Shown piece by piece: positions 1-8,387 of a stretch of 64,000 nucleotides of DNA. The notes under the pieces were generated by a model that had not been told where the DNA came from, searched no databases, and saw only the letters and a list, made by a program, of their open reading frames with translations. Each line of letters starts with the position of its first letter. Position 1 is the first letter of the stretch. A program made the position numbers and the translations under genes. Where the stretch lies: assembly GCA_963665005.2 (NCBI GenBank), contig CAXXTQ010000001.1, positions 62,001-126,000 on the forward strand, read 5' to 3'. Source of the DNA: G963665005 sp963665005 (lineage in GTDB: Bacteria; Bacillota; Clostridia; Christensenellales; SZUA-584).

Positions 1-565
1 CATCAGAATTGTTCGCTGTACCGTAATCTCCTATATATGCAGTGACGAGCGATTCATCAAAATCTTTGGGCATTTCTATTATAAAGCTTGCGCTTTTTAT
101 TGTATCTCCGTAATCGCAGTATATTATATTTCTGTAAAACTCGTCGAAGGTATTAAAACCGTCTTCGCCTACGTTGCATTTGTACGTGATTATATATTCC
201 TGCCGTCCGCTGATAAGCTTATCGGCATCGCCGATTTTTGCTTCGAGAAAATTGCCGTTTTTAGAAAGCTCGAAGTTTTTTTCGTATACATTAAAATCGT
301 ATACCTGATAGCTGTATTTTGTTTCTATCCACTGCTCGTCAACAAAATTATATTTAATGCCGCGGTTTTGCAGATAATAATAAAAGCCGTGGCTATCCTG
401 CGAAAAATCGAGCGTAAGCCGCTCTACAACATCTAATACGTTGTTTTCGTTCACCGTGACATATACGTCATAGCTCTCGATATCGTATGCGTCATCTGCG
501 GCGGCTGCGCCCGGAAAGCAAACAAAAACCATAGCCAGTACGGCTATTAATAATAGTTTTTTCAT
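1..565 (-). CDS. DUF2207 membrane protein, N-terminal part (cut by window edge)
   Basis: The frame is open from the ATG at 565 to the left edge, so only about 188 N-terminal residues are visible. They start with a clear signal peptide (MKKLLLIAVLAMVF, then an AAAA cleavage region). The following beta-rich part, with DAYDIESYDVYVTV and a later QEYIITYKCNV segment, resembles the extracytoplasmic DUF2207 domain of predicted membrane proteins. Proteins of this family often sit next to lemA, as here, with 26 bases to the upstream lemA gene, so the two are probably one transcript. The function is unknown in the family. The C-terminal membrane helices and Gly-rich tail expected for the family lie outside the window. 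Confidence 0.75.
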   Translation of the reverse strand, partial: MKKLLLIAVLAMVFVCFPGAAAADDAYDIESYDVYVTVNENNVLDVVERLTLDFSQDSHGFYYYLQNRGIKYNFVDEQWIETKYSYQVYDFNVYEKNFELSKNGNFLEAKIGDADKLISGRQEYIITYKCNVGEDGFNTFDEFYRNIIYCDYGDTIKSASFIIEMPKDFDESLVTAYIGDYGTANNSD

Positions 566-591
566 GGTACTACCCTTTCACATAAAACGAG

Positions 592-1143
592 CTAAAACTT
601 AACCTTAACGTTCTGCCTTTCCTGTTCGTCAGAAACTTCGAAAAGCGGTTTTTTGGCAAAGTTGAATATTCCGGCGATAATAACGCTCGGAAAAACTTCT
701 CTTTTAGTGTTATATGTTTTTACGACTGCGTTATAATATTTTCTCGAGTTAGCTATCTCGTCTTCTAGCCGCCTTAGTTCGTTTTGAAGATCCATAAAAT
801 TTGTGTTCGCCTTAAGGTCGGGGTAAGCCTCCGCAACTGCGAAAAGGCTTTTGAGTGTGCCCGAAAGCATATTTTCTCCCGCGACTTTATCTTCGAGAGT
901 TTTTGCGCCCGCCGCCATATTTCTTGCCTGTATGACCTTTTCAAGCGTTTCTTTTTCGTGGCTGGCGTACCCTTTTACCGTCTCAACAAGATTGGGTATA
1001 AGATCGTACCTTTTTTTAAGGTAAACATCCATAGTAGAAAACGCTTCTTCTATACTGTTTTTCAGCTTAACAAACCCGTTATATGAGGCAATTACCCAAA
1101 TGATTAATATTAATAAAATTCCGCCGATTATACCGTATACCAT
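592..1143 (-). CDS. LemA family protein
   Basis: The 183-residue protein has one N-terminal membrane helix (residues 4-19, IIGGILLILIIWVIAS) followed by a long helical domain. The family hallmark KKRYDLIPNLVETVKGYA is at about residues 43-60, and the tail contains NSRKYYNAVVKTYN and PSVIIAGIFNF, both typical of LemA. Length and layout are normal. LemA proteins are membrane-anchored helical bundles of unclear role. The ribosome site AGGAGG precedes the ATG, and a good promoter lies directly upstream. The gene probably leads a two-gene unit with the DUF2207 gene. Confidence 0.93.
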   Translation of the reverse strand: MVYGIIGGILLILIIWVIASYNGFVKLKNSIEEAFSTMDVYLKKRYDLIPNLVETVKGYASHEKETLEKVIQARNMAAGAKTLEDKVAGENMLSGTLKSLFAVAEAYPDLKANTNFMDLQNELRRLEDEIANSRKYYNAVVKTYNTKREVFPSVIIAGIFNFAKKPLFEVSDEQERQNVKVKF

Positions 1144-1169
1144 TTTAAAAAACCTCCTTTATTATTCTT

Positions 1170-1198
1170 ATTATATTACACAAATAGTATGTATACAA
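1170..1198 (-). promoter_or_regulatory. Predicted promoter of the lemA unit
   Basis: On the minus strand a TTGTAT (-35, 1193-1198) is followed after exactly 17 bases by TATAAT (-10, 1170-1175). It lies about 27 bases upstream of the lemA start codon and its AGGAGG. Confidence 0.65.
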
Positions 1199-1216
1199 TT
1201 AATATAACAAAACGTC

Positions 1217-2854
1217 TCAAACGTCCATATCATAAAGCTTTGAAACGGCACGGGTTTTTATGCGGTTTGCAAAAAACGCCGCCAAAATCAAAAACAAAGC
1301 CGCTATATATACTGCCGCCAAAAGCGCTGCCATATGCAGAAACAAAATCGGCAAAACTATAAGCGCGGCGAACACGAGCCCCGTCAGCATATGAAGCAAA
1401 ACGTTCATGTTTTGTTTTATCGCCTGCTGTTCGTTTGTCCAGTTTAGCTTAGGGCGTGAAACATCTATCAAAATCCCCGTCATTGAACTTACCGCAATTA
1501 CAGGAATGCACAGAACAAGCGCCGCAAGCCCGGATGCTATATCTATTCCTATTATGATACCGGCTATAATTATAACCGCTATGCCCATCAACGAAAAAAT
1601 CATGCCCGTTATAACCTTTGCCGCAAACTGTTTTTCCATGCCAAGCGGTATATATTTTGTAAAATACAAAGATTTGCCTTCTCTTGAGATAGCCGTGCTC
1701 GTAATTGCATTCGCGCTTGATACAAAAGCACCCACGCCGACAAGAACTGCAATAACAAGCCCGCTGTCAAGGCCATATACAGCCCCTTTTATCGTGAACA
1801 TAGAACCGCCTCTGCTTACTATCATAATAATTATGATTACCGGCCAGATAAAGTTTACCAGCACACAGTTTAGAAAAGCTACGGGAGACCGCAAAAGCAG
1901 CCGGCTTTCTTTCATTACATATGATCTAAGAATCGGCGTTTTTACCGTTTTTCTGCCAAGGTCGCCTGCCGATATTTCCCTTCTCTTTGCGGAAGTTTCG
2001 GTAACACCCGCTACGCCTTTAAGATAAAACAGCTGTCCTGCACCGAGGAAAACAGCTGCCGCGCCGCCCGAGCAGAGTATAAACAAAAGCAGATTAAAAA
2101 ATCCGGCAAGAGTGGCGCTGTAAGCGAGCGCGTTTGATGCAAATATAATACCGGGGAAAATATTGCTCATAGTCGAAACGATGGATGATTCGCCCGCTGC
2201 GATTGCCATAAGCTGCTCGCTGTCGATAAGCGAGGCCGAGCTTTGCAGAGCAAGATTTAAACCAAGCGCCAGTACAATTGCGATAATTCCGCCGACAAAT
2301 TTAAACACCTGCTTGTTTTTCCCAAAGCTTGTAAACCGCATTATAACCATGACTATTATCGCCGCCATAGACAGCGCGATTACAGGTACTATCAAAAACA
2401 AAAGCGCAGAATAAACAATATACAGTATTCCGCCGGCGCTTTTTATTCCGTAAGCTATCAATATAGGCACAAGTATAAATGCTTCCATAATATATTCGTA
2501 CACCACCAAAGTTATAAACTTCGCGCCGAGTATCTGGTATGGGCGAAGCGGCATATACATAAAAGTCTCTATGTCATTGGCGTGATACATTGTAGATATT
2601 ACGTAGAAAATACCGAAGAAAAACACGACTATAGACGCCGCCCCAAACGCCATGGGCAATATCATCTGCTCTAAATTGCCCGCCGCGAGCACATCATAAA
2701 TTTCAAATGTTAAAGATATGATTGATACAGCAAAACTCATAAACCCAAACCCTATGAGCAATGGTATCAGCCATTTTCTATTGTTTGCTTTTTTACCGCT
2801 TGCGCCCCCGCCGCTTTTTAACATTATTTTTGCCAGTAAAAATATTTTACGCAT
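1217..2854 (-). CDS. ABC-2 type exporter permease
   Basis: This 545-residue, very hydrophobic protein has about a dozen predicted membrane helices spread over its whole length, with a basic stretch in the middle (around TSAKRREISAGDLGRK) that fits a cytoplasmic loop between two six-helix halves. Such large two-half permeases pair with a single ATPase in ABC-2 exporters. The ATG at 2854 overlaps the end of the ATPase gene by 8 bases and is preceded by GGAGA, which indicates translational coupling. The substrate cannot be told from the sequence. Confidence 0.85.
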   Translation of the reverse strand: MRKIFLLAKIMLKSGGGASGKKANNRKWLIPLLIGFGFMSFAVSIISLTFEIYDVLAAGNLEQMILPMAFGAASIVVFFFGIFYVISTMYHANDIETFMYMPLRPYQILGAKFITLVVYEYIMEAFILVPILIAYGIKSAGGILYIVYSALLFLIVPVIALSMAAIIVMVIMRFTSFGKNKQVFKFVGGIIAIVLALGLNLALQSSASLIDSEQLMAIAAGESSIVSTMSNIFPGIIFASNALAYSATLAGFFNLLLFILCSGGAAAVFLGAGQLFYLKGVAGVTETSAKRREISAGDLGRKTVKTPILRSYVMKESRLLLRSPVAFLNCVLVNFIWPVIIIIMIVSRGGSMFTIKGAVYGLDSGLVIAVLVGVGAFVSSANAITSTAISREGKSLYFTKYIPLGMEKQFAAKVITGMIFSLMGIAVIIIAGIIIGIDIASGLAALVLCIPVIAVSSMTGILIDVSRPKLNWTNEQQAIKQNMNVLLHMLTGLVFAALIVLPILFLHMAALLAAVYIAALFLILAAFFANRIKTRAVSKLYDMDV

Positions 2855-3566
2855 GACGTGTCATCTCCAAAAACATTTTTTCGAGAGAAGAATCGCCGCT
2901 GCTTTTCATGTCGTCAATATTGCCCGCAAAGAGTATTTTCCCATCGCTTACCACCGCGACTTTGTCGCACACTTTTTCCGCGACTTCAAGCACATGTGTA
3001 GAGAAAAACACAGTGTTGCCCGCGTCCGCGTGCTCGCGCATCATCGTCTTTAATTCGAACGAAGATTTCGGATCAAGCCCGGTCATAGGCTCGTCTAATA
3101 TCCAGACCTTGGGTTTGTGCATAAGCGCACCCATTATAACTATCTTCTGGCGCATACCGTGTGAATAGCTCTGTATTCTGTCTCCAAGCGCGTTGCTCAT
3201 CTCAAAACGCTTTGATAAATCTGAAATGGTCTGCTCTCTGTCTTTTGATTCTACTTCGTATATATCCGCCATAAACGAAAGATATTCTATACCTTTAAGG
3301 CGCAGAAAAACATTAGGGTCATCGGGTACAAACCCTATACTCATCTTTGTTTTATGCGCATCTTTTTCAACATCGCCGCCGTCTACCAAAATTCTACCGC
3401 TGTCCGGTTTTATTATTCCTGTGATAAGTTTTATTGTAGTCGTTTTCCCCGCGCCGTTAGGGCCTAGAAAACCGTAAATACAGCCGCTGTCGACATTAAG
3501 CGAAATATTATCGAGCGCCTTTACCTTTCCGCCGTATGTCTTTGATACATCGATAAGCTCAACCAT
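2847..3566 (-). CDS. ABC transporter ATP-binding protein
   Basis: A complete ABC ATPase: Walker A GPNGAGKTT, a Q-loop region around the VPDDPN segment, signature SYSHGMRQK, Walker B VWILDEPMTGLD and the switch histidine in FFSTHVLE. The Asp-rich DDPNVFLRLKG segment is typical of the CcmA/NatA-like group that serves ABC-2 permeases, which matches the overlapping downstream permease gene. I place the start at 3566 because GGAGG lies five bases upstream of that ATG. A four-codon upstream ATG contains the ribosome site itself. The substrate is unknown. Confidence 0.92.
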   Translation of the reverse strand: MVELIDVSKTYGGKVKALDNISLNVDSGCIYGFLGPNGAGKTTTIKLITGIIKPDSGRILVDGGDVEKDAHKTKMSIGFVPDDPNVFLRLKGIEYLSFMADIYEVESKDREQTISDLSKRFEMSNALGDRIQSYSHGMRQKIVIMGALMHKPKVWILDEPMTGLDPKSSFELKTMMREHADAGNTVFFSTHVLEVAEKVCDKVAVVSDGKILFAGNIDDMKSSGDSSLEKMFLEMTRHA

Positions 3567-3791
3567 TTTTTCCTCCATATTTTTTACATTATTGGCTTTA
3601 TTATATCATCAAATTGTTAAAATGTGTAACTAAAAACTCTGTAACAACGTCACAGAGAAATATCAGAGCCGCGCGGCAAGATCCTTCACTGCGCTAAGGA
3701 TGATACCGCACAAAAACCATATTTGCGTTTAAAGCTTTTATTGCCATTCTTAGTTCGCTAAACGATGGAATGATATAAAGCAATATATTGT

Positions 3792-5777
3792 TTATTCGCT
3801 TTCGCCTCCTAAATATTCGGCGAAGAACTCTTCCATCTTCGAATAAAACTCCTGCCTTGAGGCGCTCGAGTTAAATCCGTGTCCGGTATTAGGAAACAAA
3901 AGATAAGTTACGGGAACTCCCGCTTCTTCAAGCGCTTCTACCATCTGGTCGGATTCGCGCTGTACTACCCGCACATCATTCTCGCCCTGGGCTATAAGCA
4001 TAGGTATTTGCATATCCTCCGCAAAAAACAAAGGAGAGCGCGCTTTCATAAACTCCGCTTCAGTTTTTGGGTCTCCGACAGACCTGATAAGGTTCTGGTA
4101 TGCTATAGACCACTGCGCCGGTATAGAATCTACAAACGTCAGCAGGCTCGAAGGCCCGAAAGCATCTACCGCGCACGAAAACACATCGGAAGAAAAAGCG
4201 GCGCAGATAAGCGCTTCGTATCCGCCGTACGACGCGCCGTATACACCTACACGGTTCTCGTCCGTCCATCCCATACCGACAGAATAGTCTACCGCGTCGA
4301 GTATGTCCTGATGCATGAGCCCGCCCCATTCTTTATCGGCGGCAAGCATAAACTCTTTGCCGTATCCCGTAGAACCGCGAAAGTTTATCTGCAGAACGAG
4401 ATACCCTCTGTTCGCTAAAAACTGGACTTCTGAATTGTACTGCCATATATCCCTTGCCCACGGCCCTCCGTGAACAAGCACAACCGTGGGCAAATCGGCT
4501 TTCTTCTCGCCCTGCGGAAAAGTTGCGTATCCTTCAATGGTAAGCCCGTCTTGCGATTCAAACGCGATAGGCTCCATATGCGCCAAGTCATATTCCTCTA
4601 ACTCGGGCCGGGCATTGAACAAAAATGTCATCTCTCCGCTGTCCATATCATATATGTAATAATCCGATTCTTTGATATCCGATAAAAACGCAACAAGCCA
4701 GTACTCGTCGTTCTCACTCGAATCGTAAATATCAAAATCGCCTTGGCCTGCCGATCTTATTATTTCATAATCATCTTCAAAAGTCTCGTCGAGTATCTCC
4801 CACTCGAGATTCTGGCTGTACGTTGTTACCGCTACTATTTCGTCTATTTTAAGATCAGTCCACATACCCGATACTTCGTAATCCGGATCGTTAAAAATCT
4901 TTTGCGATTTTTCTGTACTGATATCATACGTTAAAAGGGTTGATGTATCGCTTAAAGAAGAATCAAAATATACGATTCTTGTATCGTCCTGCATAAAACC
5001 CAAAACTCCGCTTGTATCGACGTCTTCGTATTCCCACGAGAAAATCTCTTTCCACTCGCTTTGTATGAATTCTGTACTATTTGAATAAATATTTTCTTTT
5101 AACCAGACATGGTTGCCGGCTTTTTCATCCGTTGTTGTTATTATTCTTAAAATTCCGTCATGGTCAAATATAAATCCCGCCATATTCCCCGGATTCTCAA
5201 ACACAAGCGTTTTATTACCCGTTTGGTAATTAAGCAGATATATATCATGCACCTCTGTTGCAAAATTAAAGACGGCAAGATAGATTTCTTTTTCGTTCTC
5301 GGGATTGTCGGCAATATAAGCGCAGTCGTTATCTCCTCCTGCAAGAATGGTTTTTGTTTCTCCCGTATCTATATTTGAAATATATAAACCGTAGTTCTCG
5401 TCTCCCATGCTGTCGACAAAAAACAATACTGTCTCATCATCGGGCGCCCATAAAAAATAAGGGTTTCCGGCTGCCTCTGTCGGCCATGGAACCAAAAATT
5501 CTTCGCCCGTCTGCCAGTTTTCTGCGACAAAATCGTCACCGAGACGTGTCATATGCCGATATAGTATCATCTCTCCGTCATCCGATATCTGCGGAGGAGT
5601 ATACTCGATATAACCCATTATTACATCTAAAGGTATTAAATCCTGCCTGTCGGGAAGCAAAGGCAGCTCTTTATCGTAAGATTCCAGCGCGAATTGATGT
5701 AATGCCCTGCATCCCGATAATGGCAGCAACACGATAAGCAATACCGCTAAAAATAAACACAAATATCTTTTTGCCAT
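3792..5777 (-). CDS. S9-family (prolyl oligopeptidase-like) peptidase lipoprotein
   Basis: A 661-residue secreted serine peptidase. The N-terminus is a lipoprotein signal peptide with lipobox LSGC. The first two thirds are beta-propeller-like repeats (for example YFLWAPDDETVLFFVD and similar blades), which in the S9 family gate access to the active site. The C-terminal alpha/beta-hydrolase domain carries VVLVHGGPW, the nucleophile in GASYGGYEAL (Ser516), the acid in GENDVRV (Asp601) and the histidine in NTGHGF (His633). All three catalytic residues are present, so it should be active, probably trimming peptides outside the membrane. It is a single gene with a strong GGGGGA ribosome site. Confidence 0.9.
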   Translation of the reverse strand: MAKRYLCLFLAVLLIVLLPLSGCRALHQFALESYDKELPLLPDRQDLIPLDVIMGYIEYTPPQISDDGEMILYRHMTRLGDDFVAENWQTGEEFLVPWPTEAAGNPYFLWAPDDETVLFFVDSMGDENYGLYISNIDTGETKTILAGGDNDCAYIADNPENEKEIYLAVFNFATEVHDIYLLNYQTGNKTLVFENPGNMAGFIFDHDGILRIITTTDEKAGNHVWLKENIYSNSTEFIQSEWKEIFSWEYEDVDTSGVLGFMQDDTRIVYFDSSLSDTSTLLTYDISTEKSQKIFNDPDYEVSGMWTDLKIDEIVAVTTYSQNLEWEILDETFEDDYEIIRSAGQGDFDIYDSSENDEYWLVAFLSDIKESDYYIYDMDSGEMTFLFNARPELEEYDLAHMEPIAFESQDGLTIEGYATFPQGEKKADLPTVVLVHGGPWARDIWQYNSEVQFLANRGYLVLQINFRGSTGYGKEFMLAADKEWGGLMHQDILDAVDYSVGMGWTDENRVGVYGASYGGYEALICAAFSSDVFSCAVDAFGPSSLLTFVDSIPAQWSIAYQNLIRSVGDPKTEAEFMKARSPLFFAEDMQIPMLIAQGENDVRVVQRESDQMVEALEEAGVPVTYLLFPNTGHGFNSSASRQEFYSKMEEFFAEYLGGESE

Positions 5778-5965
5778 ACTTAATCCCCCACAATATAATC
5801 TATCTGACTATAGATCATTATACCAAACTGCGTCAAAACAAACAAAGCAATTCACATGTTTTGCTGCAAAACAGGAAAATGCGTTTTTAAACTTTAACTA
5901 TTATCGGCTGCATGATATAGTAATATAAATAAAAAATATATCTTTTTTAGAGGCCCTTATATTTT

Positions 5966-7240
5966 ATGAAAAATATTTTATTGATATTGTTTTGCATTAT
6001 ATTATTGTTTTGCTTTGGATGTGGTATTTCTTCAGCCGTAGAAAACGAAACGGCTGTCTCGCCCACAGCGATACCTTTAGCGGCAAAGACACCTATGCCT
6101 GCCCATACGCCGCCTGAAGCGACACCCGTCAAAACGACAGCGCCCGACCCTACGCCAGAGCCTATTCCCGAGCCTGTAAGAATTCATGTGCTTGCCGCAG
6201 GCGATTTGCTGTGCCTTAATTCGCAATTAAGCGCCGCAAGAAAAAACGGGCAATATCAATTTGATTATTGTTTTTCACAGATAATGCAAAAAGTATCTGC
6301 CGCAGACTTAGCGATTGCAAACCTCGAAACGCTTGTCGCTCCGTCATATTCATATACCGGCCCCAAGCCCGAAACAGAATATACAGAAACGCTCAAAGAA
6401 GACGGCACTACAGAGCTGGTGCCCGTCGCAAAATCGGGCAATACAAAAATGAACGCGCCCGAAGAGTATCTTTCCGCCGTTGCCGGCTGTGGGTTTGACG
6501 TTCTCACCACCGCCAACAATCATATATATGACTATAAATCAGAAGGTATTGTCGAGACAATACAAAAGCTTGAGCAATACAGTGTTTACCATACGGGCGC
6601 ATACGCATTGCCCGAAGAAAAGACGCCTCTTATAATAGATGTACAGGGAATAAACATTGTCGTTCTTGCGTATACCGAGATACTTAACAATCGCCCGCGC
6701 AGCGAAAATGCATTTATGGTAGATACGTACAGCGAAGAAAAGGTAACGCAGGATATAGCGGCCGTAAACGAAGCGGGCGCCGATTTTGTGATAGTCTGTA
6801 TACATTGGGGCGCAGAACATACACACCGCCAAAGCAGCTCTCAGGAAAGACACGCCGAATTTATAGCAAACGCAGGCGCAGACATCATACTCGGCTCGCA
6901 TTCTCATTGCACACAGCCTTTTGACAGCATTGAGACAGACCGAGGCAGCATACCCGTCATATATTCTCTCGGCAACTTTCTATCCAGCATGGCCGAATCT
7001 ATGCACAAAGACGGCGTCATGGTAAATCTATATATTGAGAAAGAATTCGAGAAGCAAACTACATCTTTAATAAACCTTAATTATACGCCCACGTTTTGCA
7101 CAAGCACGGACGCCGGAAGATATGTAGTGTGCCCGGCAGATTCACAATCTATAGAGCAAAGCCCTATAGCGTCGTCATTGGAAAACTCAAGACAGCGCAC
7201 GATAAAAATACTGTCCGATACGGTCGCAGCACCCGAATAA
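5966..7240 (+). CDS. CapA-like metallophosphatase lipoprotein
   Basis: The 424-residue protein starts with a lipoprotein signal peptide (lipobox around FCFGC), then a Thr/Pro-rich spacer (residues 30-65, with TPEPIPEP). The rest matches the CapA/PgsA poly-glutamate capsule family fold: AAGDLLCLNSQ, IANLETLVAP, TTANNHIYDY, VCIHWGAEHTH and GSHSHCTQPF, the last three holding the metal-binding Asn/His residues of a calcineurin-like phosphoesterase. Although named for capsule synthesis, many family members outside capsule loci have unknown substrates, and no capsule genes lie nearby. It is probably anchored on the outer face of the membrane. A CpXC gene follows after 12 bases. Confidence 0.88.
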   Translation: MKNILLILFCIILLFCFGCGISSAVENETAVSPTAIPLAAKTPMPAHTPPEATPVKTTAPDPTPEPIPEPVRIHVLAAGDLLCLNSQLSAARKNGQYQFDYCFSQIMQKVSAADLAIANLETLVAPSYSYTGPKPETEYTETLKEDGTTELVPVAKSGNTKMNAPEEYLSAVAGCGFDVLTTANNHIYDYKSEGIVETIQKLEQYSVYHTGAYALPEEKTPLIIDVQGINIVVLAYTEILNNRPRSENAFMVDTYSEEKVTQDIAAVNEAGADFVIVCIHWGAEHTHRQSSSQERHAEFIANAGADIILGSHSHCTQPFDSIETDRGSIPVIYSLGNFLSSMAESMHKDGVMVNLYIEKEFEKQTTSLINLNYTPTFCTSTDAGRYVVCPADSQSIEQSPIASSLENSRQRTIKILSDTVAAPE

Positions 7241-7252
7241 GAAAGGAATTAC

Positions 7253-7903
7253 ATGAATAAAAAAAACAGCAAAGAATTTCCATGCCCAAACTGTGAAACA
7301 GCAGGGGTAAGTAATATGCAAAAAAGAATCTGCTTATCAGAAAATCGCGAACTTCGCGAAAAGATATTAAACGGCTCATTTTTCGAATGGGAATGCGAAA
7401 AATGCAAAAAACGTTTTTTTATAGAAGATGTTTTTTTGTATAACGACGATGAAAAAAAATTCATGGTCTATTTTATTCCGGGGTTTAATAAGCAAGAGCA
7501 AAAAATACCCACTTCGATTAAAAACAATGATAAGTACGATACAGGCAGCAGCACACTTCGAGTAACTGCTAATTTTATTGATTTTGTTGAAAAGATAAGA
7601 ATTTTTGAAGCGGGGCTTGATGACAGGGTAATCGAAACTATGAAAGCTGTTTTCTCGCAGGCATATAAATCGAACAAAAACGAAGTCATCTACAATATGG
7701 TGTTTGAACAAACGGATGACGCGGGCAGCCTTTGTTTTGCAGTGTTTCTGGAAAACAGTGATTTTACGATAGATATTCCGGCGGCGGCGTATGAACAGGC
7801 CAAGACGGATTTCTTTGATTTGTTTGAAGATACTAAAGAAGAGGTGTTTTTGGCGATAGATCAAAACTGGCTGATTAGCATACTCGGCCAGCATACCTCG
7901 TAA
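7253..7903 (+). CDS. CpXC domain protein
   Basis: A cytoplasmic protein of 216 residues whose N-terminus is a zinc-ribbon-like CpXC domain: CPNC at residues 11-14 and CEKC at about 46-49. The rest is acidic and without a recognised motif. CpXC proteins are widespread in Clostridia and uncharacterised. The gene follows the CapA-like gene by 12 bases with its own GAAAGGA ribosome site, so the two are probably co-transcribed. Confidence 0.75.
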   Translation: MNKKNSKEFPCPNCETAGVSNMQKRICLSENRELREKILNGSFFEWECEKCKKRFFIEDVFLYNDDEKKFMVYFIPGFNKQEQKIPTSIKNNDKYDTGSSTLRVTANFIDFVEKIRIFEAGLDDRVIETMKAVFSQAYKSNKNEVIYNMVFEQTDDAGSLCFAVFLENSDFTIDIPAAAYEQAKTDFFDLFEDTKEEVFLAIDQNWLISILGQHTS

Positions 7904-7995
7904 TATTCCCCGCTTTTTTTATATTTAAACTCCAGGCTATTGACGAAGCCGCGCATAGCTAATATAATACAATCTGCGGCTAAAAAAAATTAATA

Positions 7996-8058
7996 TTTTG
8001 CATATCTGGTACAGCGCGGTTTGTCAGCGTTTGACCGATTTATGGTCGGAGGAATAAA
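7996..8058 (+). pseudogene. Decayed tRNA-like copy, left of tRNA-Pro
   Basis: This stretch can be aligned by eye with the intact tRNA-Pro and its upstream flank: both have TTGCATA upstream, then an AGCGC / AGCG D-arm pattern, a TTGAC anticodon-stem half, and GGTCG-AGG. The acceptor stem and T-arm are not recoverable, so it cannot fold as a tRNA. It is best seen as an eroded duplicate. Confidence 0.5.
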
Positions 8059-8078
8059 AATTAAATAATCTTGCATAA

Positions 8079-8155
8079 CGGGATGTAGCGCAGTTTGGTA
8101 GCGCACTTGACTGGGGGTCAAGTGGTCGCAGGTTCAAATCCTGTCATCCCGACCA
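8079..8155 (+). tRNA. tRNA-Pro (anticodon GGG)
   Basis: A full cloverleaf can be drawn: acceptor stem CGGGATG pairs with CATCCCG, the D-arm is AGCGC..GCGC, the anticodon stem CTTGA/TCAAG closes a seven-base loop CTGGGGG, and the T-arm is GCAGG-TTCAAAT-CCTGT. The anticodon GGG reads proline codons CCC/CCU. The 3' end ACCA is genome-encoded, including the discriminator A. It is flanked on both sides by degenerate tRNA-like copies. Confidence 0.96.
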
Positions 8156-8170
8156 CGACTCTTAAAAGTC

Positions 8171-8245
8171 TTGCATTTTGCAGGGCTTTTTTGCAGCGCG
8201 CCTGACCGGTTCAAGAGGCCGCAGGTTGACACTAGTGTCTTTAAT
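8171..8245 (+). pseudogene. Decayed tRNA-like copy, right of tRNA-Pro
   Basis: The sequence repeats the TTGCAT flank found before the intact tRNA-Pro, then a GCAGCGCGC D-arm-like part, CCTGAC..TTCAAGAGG (anticodon stem with a shortened loop) and GCCGCAGGTTGA corresponding to the T-arm start. The T-arm 3' half and acceptor stem are lost. It is another eroded copy of the same gene. Confidence 0.5.
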
Positions 8246-8387
8246 TACAGTAAATCGAAAACCTTACGAAAACCCCTCGGTGTTTATAAAAACAAAAGCA
8301 GGATTTTCTTCATTCTAACCATTACGATTATTTTAAAAAGGCTTCCAGCTAAATTATAAAAAGGCTTTTATTTTATACAATGAATTT

